64,000 nucleotides of DNA. Source: Ecdyonurus torrentis. Its lineage: Eukaryota > Arthropoda > Insecta > Ephemeroptera > Heptageniidae. This document shows positions 47,904-60,734 of the stretch, piece by piece; position 1 is the stretch's first letter; each line of letters opens with the position of its first letter. The notes under the pieces are model-generated. The model worked only from the letters and a program-made list of their open reading frames with translations. It made no database searches and was not told where the DNA came from. The DNA lies in assembly GCA_949318235.1 (NCBI GenBank), contig OX439135.1, positions 27,722,587 to 27,786,586 of the forward strand, given 5' to 3'. The translations under genes were made by a program, and so were the position numbers.

Positions 47904-50900
47904 GATGCAAAACGCTCTATAGTACTAAATTCACCTCTAGAAACAACATTGAGAAAAAAAAAATTCGAAAAAAATTGTGTTTTTCAGATTCTGAAAACGA
48001 TTTTTGATGATATCTCAGAAACAATTAATGCTACAGACTTACAGTTTTAACTGAAATGTATCACTTTGAAATGGCTTATAAAAAGTTTATTACATTTTAG
48101 TCGCAAAAAAAAACTTTCTCAGTTTTTGAAAATTTTAGTATTTGCTTACCAAAGTCTATAGCATTGTAGCCCATATGAAGAAAAAAAAAGTTTGTAACTC
48201 GAGTTTTAATTGAGAAAGAAAGTTGCGGTTTTGAAATAAAGTGATGCAAAACGCTCTATAGTTTTAAATTCACCTCTAGAAACAAATTTGAGAAAAATAA
48301 TTTTTCCAAAAAAATTGTGTTTTTCAGTTTCTGAAAACGATTTTTGATGAAATCTCAGAAACTAATAATGCTACAGACTTACGGTTTCAACTGAAATATA
48401 TCACTTTGAAATGTCTTATGAAAAGTTTATAACACTTTAGTCGCAAAAACTAAAACTTTCTTAGTATTTGAGAATTTTCGAATTTTCTTGCCGAAAACTA
48501 TAGCATTGTAGCCCATATGAAGAAAATAAAAGTTTGTAACTCGAGTTCTAATTGAGATGTAAAGTTGTGGTTTTGAAATAAAGTGATGCAAAACGCTCTA
48601 TAGTACTAAATTCACCTCTAGAAACAAAATTGAGAAAAAAAAATTTTCGAAAAAAATTGTGTTTTTTAGATTCTAAAAACGATTTTTGATGACATCTCAG
48701 AAACTAATAATGCTACAGACTTACGGTTTGAACTAAAATGTATCACTTTGAAATGTCTAATGAAAAGTTTATAACACTTTAGTCGCAAAAACTAAAACTT
48801 TCTCAGTTTTTGAGAATTTTCGAATTTTCTTACCGAAGTTTATAGCATTGTAGCCCATATGAAGAAAAAAAAGGTTTGTAACTTGAGTTCTAATTGAGAT
48901 GTAAAGTTGTGGTTTAGAAATAAAGTGATGCAAAACGCTCTATAGTACTAAATTTACCTCTAGAAACAAAATTGAGAAAAAAAAATTTTCGAAAAAAATT
49001 GTGTTTTTCAGATTCTGAAAACGATTTTTGATGATATCTCAGAAACTAATAATGCTACAGACTTACGGTTTGAACTGAAATGTATCACTTTGAAATGTCT
49101 TATAAAAAGTTTATAACACTTTAGTCGCAAAAACTAAAACTTTCTTAGTATTTGAGAATTTTCGAATTGTCTTGCCGAAAACTATAGCATTGTAGCCCAT
49201 ATGAAGAAAAAAAAAGTTTGTAACTCGAGTTCTAATTGAGATGTAAAGTTGTGGTTTTGAAATAAAGTGATGCAAAACTCTCTATAGTACTAAATTCATC
49301 TCTAGAAACAAATTTGAGAAAATAAATTTTTCCAAAAAAATTGTGTTTTTCAGTTTCTGAAAACGATTTTTGATGATATCTCAGAAACTAATAATGCTAC
49401 AGACTTACGGTTTGAACTGAAATGTATCACTTTGAAATGTCTAACGAAAAGTTTATAACACTTAAGTCGCAAAAATTAAAACTTTCTCAGTTTTTGAGAA
49501 CTTTCAAATTTTCTTACCGAAGTCTATATAGCATTGTAGCCCATATGAAGAAAAAAAAAGTTTGTTACTCGAGTTCTAATTGAGATGTAAAGTTGTGGTT
49601 TTGAAATAAAGTGATGCAAAACGCTCTATAGTACTAAATTCACCTCTAGAAACAAAATTGAGAAAAAAAAATTTCGAAAAAAATTGTGTTTTTCAGATTC
49701 TGAAAACGATTTTTGATGATATCTCAGAAACTAATGATGCTACAGACTTACGGTTTAAACTGAAATCTATCACTTTGAAATGTCTTATTAAAAGTTTATT
49801 ACACTTTAGTCGCAAAAATTAAAACTTTCTCAGTTTTTGAGAATTTTCGAATTTTCTTACCGAAGTTTATAGCATTGTAGCCCATATTAAGAAAAAAAAG
49901 TTTGTAACTCGAGTTCTAATTGAGATGTAAAGTTGTGGTTTTAAAATAAATTGATGCAAAACGCTCTATAGTACTAAATTCATCTCTAGAAACAAAATTG
50001 AGAAAAAAATTTTTTCGAAAAAAATTGTGTTTTTCAGTTTTTGAAAACGATTTTTGATGATATCTCAGAAACTAATAATGCTACAGACTTACGGTTTGAA
50101 CTGAAATGTATCACTTTGAAATGTCTTATGAAAAGTTTATAACACTTTAGTTGCAAAAACTAAAACTTTCTTAGTATTTGAGAATTTTCGAGTTTTCTTA
50201 CCGAAGTCTATAGCATTGTAGCCCATATAAAGAAAAAAAAAGTTTGTAACTCGAGTTTTAATTGAGATAGAGAGTTGCGGTTTTGAAATAAAGTGATGCA
50301 AAACGCTCTATAGTACTAAATTTACCTCTAGAAACAAAATTGAGAAAAAAAAATTTTCGAAAAAAATTGTGTTTTTCAGTTTCTGAAAACGATTTTTGAT
50401 GATATCTCAAAAACTAATAATGCTACAGACTTACGGTTTGAACTGAAATGTATCATTTTGAAATGTCTAACGAAAAGTGTATTACACTTTAGTCGCAAAA
50501 AATAAAACTTTCTCAGTTTTTGAGAATTTTCGTATATTCTTACCGAAGTCTATAGCATTGTAGCCCATATGAAGAAAAAAAAATTTTGTAACTCGAGTTC
50601 CAATTGAGATAGAAAGTTGCGGTTTTGAAATAATGTGATGCAAAACGCTCTATAGTTTTAAATTCACCTCTAGAAACTAATTTGAGAAAAATAATTTTTT
50701 CAAAAAAATTGTGTTTTTCAGATTCTGAAAACGATTTTTGATGATATCTCAGAAACTAATAATGCTACAGACTTATAATTTGAACTGAAAAGTATCACTT
50801 TGAAATGTCTTATGAAAAGTTTATAACACTTTAGTCGCAAAAACTAAAACTTTCTCAGTTTTTGAGAATTTTCGAATTTTCTTACCAAAGTCTAAAGCAT

Positions 50901-51229
50901 TGTAGCCCATATGAAGAAAAAAAAAGTTTGTAACTTGAGTTCTAATTGAGATATAAAGTTGTGGTTTTGAAATAAAGTGATGCAAAACGCTCTATAGTAC
51001 TAAATTTAGCTCTAGAAACAAAATTGAGAAAAAAAAATTTGCGAAAAAAATTGTGTTTTTCAGATTCTGAAAACGATTTTTGATGATATCTCAGAAACTA
51101 ATAATGCTACAGACTTACGGTTTGAACTGAAATGTATCACTTTGAAATGTCTAACGAAAAGTTTATTACACTTTAGTCGCAAAAAATAAAACTTTCTCAG
51201 TTTTTTAGAATTTTCGTATTTTCTTACCG

Positions 51230-51277
51230 AAAATACATTAAAATACGAAAATACGAAATACGAAAAAAATGCATTGG
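51230..51277 (-). repeat. 48-bp TACGAAA-rich variant segment, 2 of 3
   Basis: Same insertion as at 45401, differing by a single base (GAAATACG for GAAATTCG). Confidence 0.8.
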
Positions 51278-51698
51278 CATTGTAGCCCATATGAAGAAAA
51301 AAAAAGTTTGTAACTCGAGTTCCAATTGAGATAGAAAGTTGCGGTTTTGAAATAAAGTGATGCAAAACATTCTATAGTTTTAAATTCACCTCTAGAAACA
51401 AAATTGAGAATAGTATTTTTTCTAAAAAATTGTGTTTTTCAGTTTCTGAAAACGATTTTTGATGATATCTCAGAAACTAATAATGCTACAGACTTACGGT
51501 TTGAACTAAAATTTATCGCTTTGAAATGTCTTATGAAAAGTTTATAACACTTTAGTCGCAAAAACTAAAACTTTCTTTGTATTTGAGAATTTTCGAATTT
51601 TCTTACCGAAGTCTATAGCATTGTAGCCCATATGAAGAAAATAAAAGTTTGTAACTCGAGTTCTAATTGAGATGTAAAGTTGTGGTTTTAAATAAAGT

Positions 51699-51861
51699 GA
51701 TGCAAAACGCTCTATAGTACTAAATTCACCTCTAGAAACAAATTTGAGAAAAAAAAAATTTCGAAAAAAATTGTGTTTTTCAGTTTCTGAAAACGATTTT
51801 TGATGATATCTCAGAACTCGAGGTTTAATTAAGATGGAAAGTTGTAGTTTTGAAATAAAGT
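51699..51861 (-). repeat. Short 163-bp Sat341 monomer, 4 of 6
   Basis: Same deletion junction, at about 51816. Confidence 0.85.
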
Positions 51862-54251
51862 GATGCAAAACGCTCTATAGTACTAAATTCATCTCTAGAA
51901 ACAAAATTGAGAAAAAAAATTTTTCGAAAAAAATTGTGTTTTTCAGTTTCTGAAAACGATTTTTGATGATATCTCAGAAACTAATAATGCTACAGACTTA
52001 CGGTTTGAACTGAAATGTATCACTTTGAAATGTCTTATGAAAAGTTCATAACACTTTAGTCGCAAAAACTAAAACTTTCTTAGTATTTGAGAATTTTCGA
52101 ATTTTCTTACCGAAGTCTATAGCATTGTAGCCCATATGAAGAAAAAAAAAGTTTGTAACTCGAGTTCTAATTGAGATGTAAAGTTGTGGTTTTGAAATAA
52201 AGTGATGCAAAACGCGTTATAGTACTAAATTCACCTCTAGAAACAAAATTAAGAAAAAAAATTTTTCGAAAAAAATGTGTTTTTCAGTTTTTGAAAACGA
52301 TTTTTGATGATATCTCAAAAACTAATAATGCTACAGACTTACGGTTTGAACTGAAATGTATCATTTTGAAATGTCTTATGAAAAGTTTATAACACTTTAG
52401 TCGCAAAAACTAAAACTTTCTTAGTATTTAAGAATTTTCGAATTTTCTTACCGAAGTCTAAAGCATTGTAGCCCATATGAAGAAAAAAAAAGTTTGTAAC
52501 TCGAGTTCTAATTGAGATGTAAAGTTGTGGTTTTGAAATAGTGATGCAAAACGCTCTATAGTACTAAATTCACCTCTAGAAACAAAATTGAGAAAAAAAA
52601 ATTTTCGAAAAAAATTGTGTTTTTCAGTTTCAGAAAACGATTTTTGATGATATCTCAGAAACTAATAATGCTACAGACTTATGGTTTGAACTGAAAAGTA
52701 TCACTTTGAAATGTCTTATGAAAAGTTTATAACACTTTAGTCGCAAAAACTAAAACTTTCTCAGTTTTTGAGAAGTTTCGAATTTTCTTACCAAAGTCTA
52801 AAGCATTGTAGCCCATATGAAGAAAAAAAAAAGTTTGTAACTTGAGTTCTAATTGAGATAGAAAGTTGCGGTTTTGAAATAATGTGATGCAAAACGCTCT
52901 ATAGTACTAAATTCACCTCTAGAAACAAAATTGAGAAAAAAAAAATTTCGAAAAAAATTGTGTTTTTCAGATTCTGAAAACGATTTTTAATGATATCTCA
53001 GAAACTAATAATGCTACAGACTTACGGTTTGAACTGAAATGTATCACTTTAAAATGTCTTATGAAAAGTTTATAACACTTAAGTCGCAAAAATTAAAACT
53101 TTCTCAGTTTTTGAGAACTTTCGAATTTTCTTACCGAAGTCTATAGCATTGTAGCTGATATGAAGAAAAAAAAAGTTTGTAACTCGAGTTCTAATTAAGA
53201 TTGAAAGTTGCGGTTTTGAAATAAAGTGATGCAAAACGCTCTATAGTTTTAAATTCACCTCTAGAAACAAATTGGAGAAAAATAATTATTCCAAAAAAAT
53301 TGTGTTTTTCAGTTTCTGAAAACGATTTTTGATGATATCTGAGAAACTAATAATGCTACAGACTTACGGTTTGAACTGAAATGTATCACTTTGAAATGTC
53401 TTATGAAAAGTTTATAACCTTTTAGTCGCAAAAACTAAAACTTTCTTAGTATTTGAGAATTTTCGAATTTTCTTACCGAAGTCTATTGCATTGTAGCCCA
53501 TATAAAGAAAAAAAAGTTTGTAACTCGAGTTCTAATTGAGATGTAAAGTTGTGGTTTAAAAATAAAGTGATGCAAAACTCTCTATAAAACTAAATGCACC
53601 TCTAGAAACAAAATGGAGGAAAAAAAATTTTCGAAAAAAATTGTGTTTTTCAGATTCTGAAAACGATTTTTGATGATATTTCAGAAACTATAAATGCTAC
53701 AGACTTACGGTTTGAACTGAAATGTATCACTTTGAAATGTCTAACGAAAAGTTTATTACACTTTAGTCGCAAAAAATAAAACTTTCTCAGTTTTTTAGAA
53801 TTTTCGTATTTTCTTACCGAAGTCAATGCATTGTAGCCCATATGAAGAAAAAAAAAGTTTGTAAATCGAGTTCCAATTGAGATAGAAAGTTGCGGTTTTG
53901 AAATAAAGTGATGCAAAACATTCTATAGTTTTAAATTCACCTCTAGAAACAAAATTGAGAAAAAAAAAATTTCGAAAAAAATTGTGTTTTTTAGATTCTG
54001 AAAACGATTTTTGATGATATCTCAGAAACTAATAATGCTACAGACTTACGGTTTGAACTAAAATTTATCGCTTTGAAATGTCTTATGAAAAGTTTATAAC
54101 ACTTTAGTCGCAAAAACTAAAACTTTCTTAGTATTTGAGAATTTTCGAATTTTCTTACCGAAGTCTATAGCATTGTAGCCCATATATGGAAAATAAAAGT
54201 TTGTAACTCGAGTTCTAATTGAGATGTAAAGTTGTGGTTTTGAAATAAAGT

Positions 54252-54414
54252 GATGCAAAACGCTCTATAGTACTAAATTCACCTCTAGAAACAAATTTGA
54301 GAAAAATAATTTTTCCAAAAAAATTGTCTTTTTCAGTTTCTGAAAACGATTTTTGATGATATCTCAGAACTCGAGGTTTAATTAAGATGGAAAGTTGTAG
54401 TTTTGAAATAAAGT
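54252..54414 (-). repeat. Short 163-bp Sat341 monomer, 5 of 6
   Basis: Same deletion junction, at about 54369. Confidence 0.85.
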
Positions 54415-57396
54415 GATGCAAAACGCTCTATAGTACTAAATTCACCTCTAGAAACAACATTGAGAAAAAAAAAATTCGAAAAAAATTGTGTTTTTCAGAT
54501 TCTGAAAACGATTTTTGATGATATCTCAGAAACAATTAATGCTACAGACTTACAGTTTTAACTGAAATGTATCACTTTGAAATGGCTTATAAAAAGTTTA
54601 TTACATTTTAGTCGCAAAAAAAAACTTTCTCAGTTTTTGAAAATTTTAGTATTTGCTTACCGAAGTCTATAGCATTGTAGCCCATATGAAGAAAAAAAAA
54701 GTTTGTAACTCGAGTTTTAATTGAGAAAGAAAGTTGCGGTTTTGAAATAAAGTGATGCAAAACGCTCTATAGTTTTAAATTCACCTCTAGAAACAAATTT
54801 GAGAAAAATAATTTTTCCAAAAAAATTGTGTTTTTCAGTTTCTGAAAACGATTTTTGATGAAATCTCAGAAACTAATAATGCTACAGACTTACGGTTTCA
54901 ACTGAAATATATCACTTTGAAATGTCTTATGAAAAGTTTATAACACTTTAGTCGCAAAAACTAAAACTTTCTTAGTATTTGAGAATTTTCGAATTTTCTT
55001 GCCGAAAACTATAGCATTGTAGCCCATATGAAGAAAATAAAAGTTTGTAACTCGAGTTCTAATTGAGATGTAAAGTTGTGGTTTTGAAATAAAGTGATGC
55101 AAAACGCTCTATAGTACTAAATTCACCTCTAGAAACAAAATTGAGAAAAAAAAATTTTCGAAAAAAATTGTGTTTTTTAGATTCTAAAAACGATTTTTGA
55201 TGACATCTCAGAAACTAATAATGCTACAGACTTACGGTTTGAACTAAAATGTATCACTTTGAAATGTCTAATGAAAAGTTTATAACACTTTAGTCGCAAA
55301 AACTAAAACTTTCTCAGTTTTTGAGAATTTTCGAATTTTCTTACCGAAGTTTATAGCATTGTAGCCCATATGAAGAAAAAAAAGGTTTGTAACTTGAGTT
55401 CTAATTGAGATGTAAAGTTGTGGTTTAGAAATAAAGTGATGCAAAACGCTCTATAGTACTAAATTTACCTCTAGAAACAAAATTGAGAAAAAAAAATTTT
55501 CGAAAAAAATTGTGTTTTTCAGATTCTGAAAACGATTTTTGATGATATCTCAGAAACTAATAATGCTACAGACTTACGGTTTGAACTGAAATGTATCACT
55601 TTGAAATGTCTTATAAAAAGTTTATAACACTTTAGTCGCAAAAACTAAAACTTTCTTAGTATTTGAGAATTTTCGAATTGTCTTGCCGAAAACTATAGCA
55701 TTGTAGCCCATATGAAGAAAAAAAAAGTTTGTAACTCGAGTTCTAATTGAGATGTAAAGTTGTGGTTTTGAAATAAAGTGATGCAAAACTCTCTATAGTA
55801 CTAAATTCACCTCTAGAAACAAAATTGAGAAAAAAAAATTTCGAAAAAAATTGTGTTTTTTAGATTCTGAAAACGATTTTTGATGATATCTCAGAAACTA
55901 ATGATGCTACAGACTTACGGTTTAAACTGAAATCTATCACTTTGAAATGTCTTATTAAAAGTTTATTACACTTTAGTCGCAAAAATTAAAACTTTCTCAG
56001 TTTTTGAGAATTTTCGAATTTTCTTACCGAAGTTTATAGCATTGTAGCCCATATTAAGAAAAAAAAGTTTGTAACTCGAGTTCTAATTGAGATGTAAAGT
56101 TGTGGTTTTAAAATAAATTGATGCAAAACGCTCTATAGTACTAAATTCATCTCTAGAAACAAAATTGAGAAAAAAATTTTTTCGAAAAAAATTGTGTTTT
56201 TCAGTTTTTGAAAACGATTTTTGATGATATCTCAGAAACTAATAATGCTACAGACTTACGGTTTGAACTGAAATGTATCACTTTGAAATGTCTTATGAAA
56301 AGTTTATAACACTTTAGTTGCAAAAACTAAAACTTTCTTAGTATTTGAGAATTTTCGAGTTTTCTTACCGAAGTCTATAGCATTGTAGCCCATATAAAGA
56401 AAAAAAAAGTTTGTAACTCGAGTTTTAATTGAGATAGAGAGTTGCGGTTTTGAAATAAAGTGATGCAAAACGCTCTATAGTACTAAATTTACCTCTAGAA
56501 ACAAAATTGAGAAAAAAAAATTTTCGAAAAAAATTGTGTTTTTCAGTTTCTGAAAACGATTTTTGATGATATCTCAAAAACTAATAATGCTACAGACTTA
56601 CGGTTTGAACTGAAATGTATCATTTTGAAATGTCTAACGAAAAGTGTATTACACTTTAGTCGCAAAAAATAAAACTTTCTCAGTTTTTGAGAATTTTCGT
56701 ATATTCTTACCGAAGTCTATAGCATTGTAGCCCATATGAAGAAAAAAAAATTTTGTAACTCGAGTTCCAATTGAGATAGAAAGTTGCGGTTTTGAAATAA
56801 TGTGATGCAAAACGCTCTATAGTTTTAAATTCACCTCTAGAAACTAATTTGAGAAAAATAATTTTTTCAAAAAAATTGTGTTTTTCAGATTCTGAAAACG
56901 ATTTTTGATGATATCTCAGAAACTAATAATGCTACAGACTTATAATTTGAACTGAAAAGTATCACTTTGAAATGTCTTATGAAAAGTTTATAACACTTTA
57001 GTCGCAAAAACTAAAACTTTCTCAGTTTTTGAGAATTTTCGAATTTTCTTACCAAAGTCTAAAGCATTGTAGCCCATATGAAGAAAAAAAAAGTTTGTAA
57101 CTTGAGTTCTAATTGAGATATAAAGTTGTGGTTTTGAAATAAAGTGATGCAAAACGCTCTATAGTACTAAATTTAGCTCTAGAAACAAAATTGAGAAAAA
57201 AAAATTTGCGAAAAAAATTGTGTTTTTCAGATTCTGAAAACGATTTTTGATGATATCTCAGAAACTAATAATGCTACAGACTTACGGTTTGAACTGAAAT
57301 GTATCACTTTGAAATGTCTAACGAAAAGTTTATTACACTTTAGTCGCAAAAAATAAAACTTTCTCAGTTTTTTAGAATTTTCGTATTTTCTTACCG

Positions 57397-57444
57397 AAAA
57401 TACATTAAAATACGAAAATACGAAATACGAAAAAAATGCATTGG
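57397..57444 (-). repeat. 48-bp TACGAAA-rich variant segment, 3 of 3
   Basis: Identical to the segment at 51230. Confidence 0.8.
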
Positions 57445-57865
57445 CATTGTAGCCCATATGAAGAAAAAAAAAGTTTGTAACTCGAGTTCCAATTGAGATA
57501 GAAAGTTGCGGTTTTGAAATAAAGTGATGCAAAACATTCTATAGTTTTAAATTCACCTCTAGAAACAAAATTGAGAATAGTATTTTTTCTAAAAAATTGT
57601 GTTTTTCAGTTTCTGAAAACGATTTTTGATGATATCTCAGAAACTAATAATGCTACAGACTTACGGTTTGAACTAAAATTTATCGCTTTGAAATGTCTTA
57701 TGAAAAGTTTATAACACTTTAGTCGCAAAAACTAAAACTTTCTTTGTATTTGAGAATTTTCGAATTTTCTTACCGAAGTCTATAGCATTGTAGCCCATAT
57801 GAAGAAACTAAAAGTTTGTAACTCGAGTTCTAATTGAGATGTAAAGTTGTGGTTTTAAATAAAGT

Positions 57866-58028
57866 GATGCAAAACGCTCTATAGTACTAAATTCACCTCT
57901 AGAAACAAATTTGAGAAAAAAAAAATTTCGAAAAAAATTGTGTTTTTCAGTTTCTGAAAACGATTTTTGATGATATCTCAGAACTCGAGGTTTAATTAAG
58001 ATGGAATGTTGTAGTTTTGAAATAAAGT
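57866..58028 (-). repeat. Short 163-bp Sat341 monomer, 6 of 6
   Basis: Same deletion junction, at about 57982. Confidence 0.85.
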
Positions 58029-58340
58029 GATGCAAAACGCTCTATAGTACTAAATTCACCTCTAGAAACAACATTGAGAAAAAAAAATTTCGAAAAAAAT
58101 TGTGTTTTTCAGATTCTGAAAACGATTTTTGATGATATCTCAGAAACAATTAATGCTACAGACTTACGGTTTTAACTGAAATGTATCACTTTGAAATGGC
58201 TTATAAAAAGTTTATTACATTTAAGTCGCAAAAAAAAACTTTCTCAGTTTTTGAAAATTTTAGTATTTTCTTACCGAAGTCTATAGCATTGTAGCCCATA
58301 TGAAGAAAAAAAAAGTTTGTAACTCGAGTTCTAATTGAGA

Positions 58341-60734
58341 TGTTAAGTTGTGGTTTTAAAATAAATTGATGCAAAACGCTCTATAGTACTAAATTCATCT
58401 CTAGAAACAAAATTGAGAAAAAAATTTTTTCGAAAAAAATTGTGTTTTTCAGTTTCTGAAAACGATTTTTGATGATATCTCAGAAACTAATAATGCTACA
58501 GACTTACGGTTTGAACTGAAATGTATCACTTTGAAATGTCTTATGAAAAGTTTATAACACTTTAGTCGCAAAAACTAAAACTTTCTTAGTATTTGAGAAT
58601 TTTCGAATTTTCTTACCGAAGTCTATAGCATTGTAGCCCATATGAAGAAAAAAAAAGTTTGTAACTCGAGTTCTAATTGAGATGTAAAGTTGTGGTTTTG
58701 AAATAAAGTGATGCAAAACGCTCTATAGTACTAAATTCACCTCTAGAAACAAAATTGAGAAAAAAATTTTTTCGAAAAAAATTGTGTTTTTCAGTTTCTG
58801 AAAACGATTTTTGATGATATCTCAAAAACTAATAATGCTACAGACTTACGGTTTGAACTGAAATGTATCACTTTGAAATGTCTTATATAAGGTTTATTAC
58901 ACTTTAGTCGCAAAAAAAAAACTTTCTAAGTTTTTGAGAATTTTCGTATTTTCTTACCGAAGTCTATAGCATTGTAGCCCATATGAAGAAAAAAAAAAAG
59001 TTTGTAACTCGAGTTCTAATTGAGATGTAAAATTGTGGTTTTGAAATAAAATTATGCAAAACGCTCTATAGTACTAAATTCACCTCTAGAAAAAAAAATT
59101 GAGAAAAAAAAAGTTTCGAAAAAAATTGTGTTTTTCAGATTCTGAAAACGATTTTTGATGATATCTCAGAAACTAATAATGCTACAGACTTACGGTTTGA
59201 ACTGAAATGTATCACTTTGAAATGTCTTATGAAAAGGTTATATAACTTTAGTCGCAAAAACTAAAACTTTCTCAGTTTTTGAGAATTTTCGATTTTTCTT
59301 ACCGAAGTCTATAGCATTGTAGCCCATATGAAGAAATAAAAAGTTTGTAACTCGAGTTCTAATTGAGATGGTAAGTTGTGGTTTTGAAATAAAGTGATGC
59401 AAAACGCTCTATAGTACTAAATTCACCTCTAGAAACAAAATTGAGAAAAAAAATTTTCGAAAAAAATTGTGTTTTTCAGATTCTGAAAACGATTTTTGAT
59501 GATATCTCAAAAACTAATAATGCTACAGACTTACGGTTTGAACTGAAATGTATCATTCTGAAATGTCTAACGAAAAGTTTATTACACTTTAGTCGCAAAA
59601 AATAAAACTTTCTCAGTTTTTGAGAATTTTCGTATATTCTTACCGAAGTCTATAGCATTGTAGCCCATATGAAGAAAAAAAAATTTTGTAACTCGAGTTC
59701 CAATTGAGATAGAAAGTTGCGGTTTTGAAATAATGTGATGCAAAACGCTCTATAGTTTAAAATTCACCTCTAGAAACAAATTTGAGAAAAATAATTTTTT
59801 CAAAAAAATTGTGTTTTTCAGTTTCTGAAAACGATTTTTGATGATATCTCAGAAACTAATAATGCTACAGACTTATGGTTTGAACTGAAAAGTATCACTT
59901 TGAAATGTCTTATGAAAAGTTTATAACACTTTAGTCGCAAAAACTAAAACTTTCTCAGTTTTTGAGAATTTTCGAATTTTCTTACCAAAGTCTAAAGCAT
60001 TGTAGCCCATATGAAGAAAAAAAAAGTTTGTAACTTGAGTTCTAATTGAGATATAAAGTTGTGGTTTTGAAATAAAGTGATGCAAAACGCTCTATAGTAC
60101 TAAATTCACCTCTAGAAACAAAATTAAGAAAAAAAAATTTTCGAAAAAAATTGTGTTTTTCAGATTCTGAAAACGATTTTTGATGATATCTCAGAAACTA
60201 ATAATGCTACAGACTTACGGTTTGAACTGAAATGTATCACTTTGAAATGTCTTATAAAAAGTTTATAACACTTTAGTCGCAAAAACTAAAACTTTCTTAG
60301 TATTTGAGAATTTTCGAATTTTCTTACCGAAGTCTATAGCATTGTAGCCCATATGAAGAAAAAAAAAGTTTGTAACTCGAGTTCTAATTGAGATAGAAAG
60401 TTGTGATTTTGAAATAAAGCGATGCAAAACGCTCTATAGTACTAATTTCACCTCTAGAAACAAAATTGAGAAAAAAATTTTTCGAAAAAAATTGTGTTTT
60501 TTAGATTCTGAAAACGATTTTTGATGATATCTCAGAAACTAATAATGCTACAGACTTACGGTTTGAACTGAAATGTATCACTTTGAAATGTCTTATGAAA
60601 AGTTTATAACACTTTAGTCGCAAAAACTAAAATTTTTTTTAGTATTTGAAATTTTCGAATTTTCTTACCGAAGTCTATAGCATTGTAGCCCATATGAAGA
60701 AAAAAAAAGTTTGTAACTCGAGTTCTAATTGAGA
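58341..60734 (-). repeat. 2.39-kb (7-monomer) higher-order repeat, copy 1
   Basis: Begins at the variant GAGATGTTAAGTTGTGG, which recurs at 60735 and 63128. Spacing is about 7 x 342. Confidence 0.75.

Larger units (their letters stand above)
47858..54368 (-). repeat. Higher-order repeat copy B of inverted Sat341 (6511 bp)
   Basis: Measured between deleted-monomer junctions at 47858 and 54369. The following sequence to about 58.2 kb continues as a third, partial copy. Confidence 0.75.

Noticed and set aside
39258..58035. Minus-strand open frames of 68-108 codons, all beginning MHHFISK…
   Set aside because: They are the Sat341 monomer read through in one frame and recur with the repeat. They end at monomer stops or indels, and length changes follow satellite variants rather than selection on a protein.
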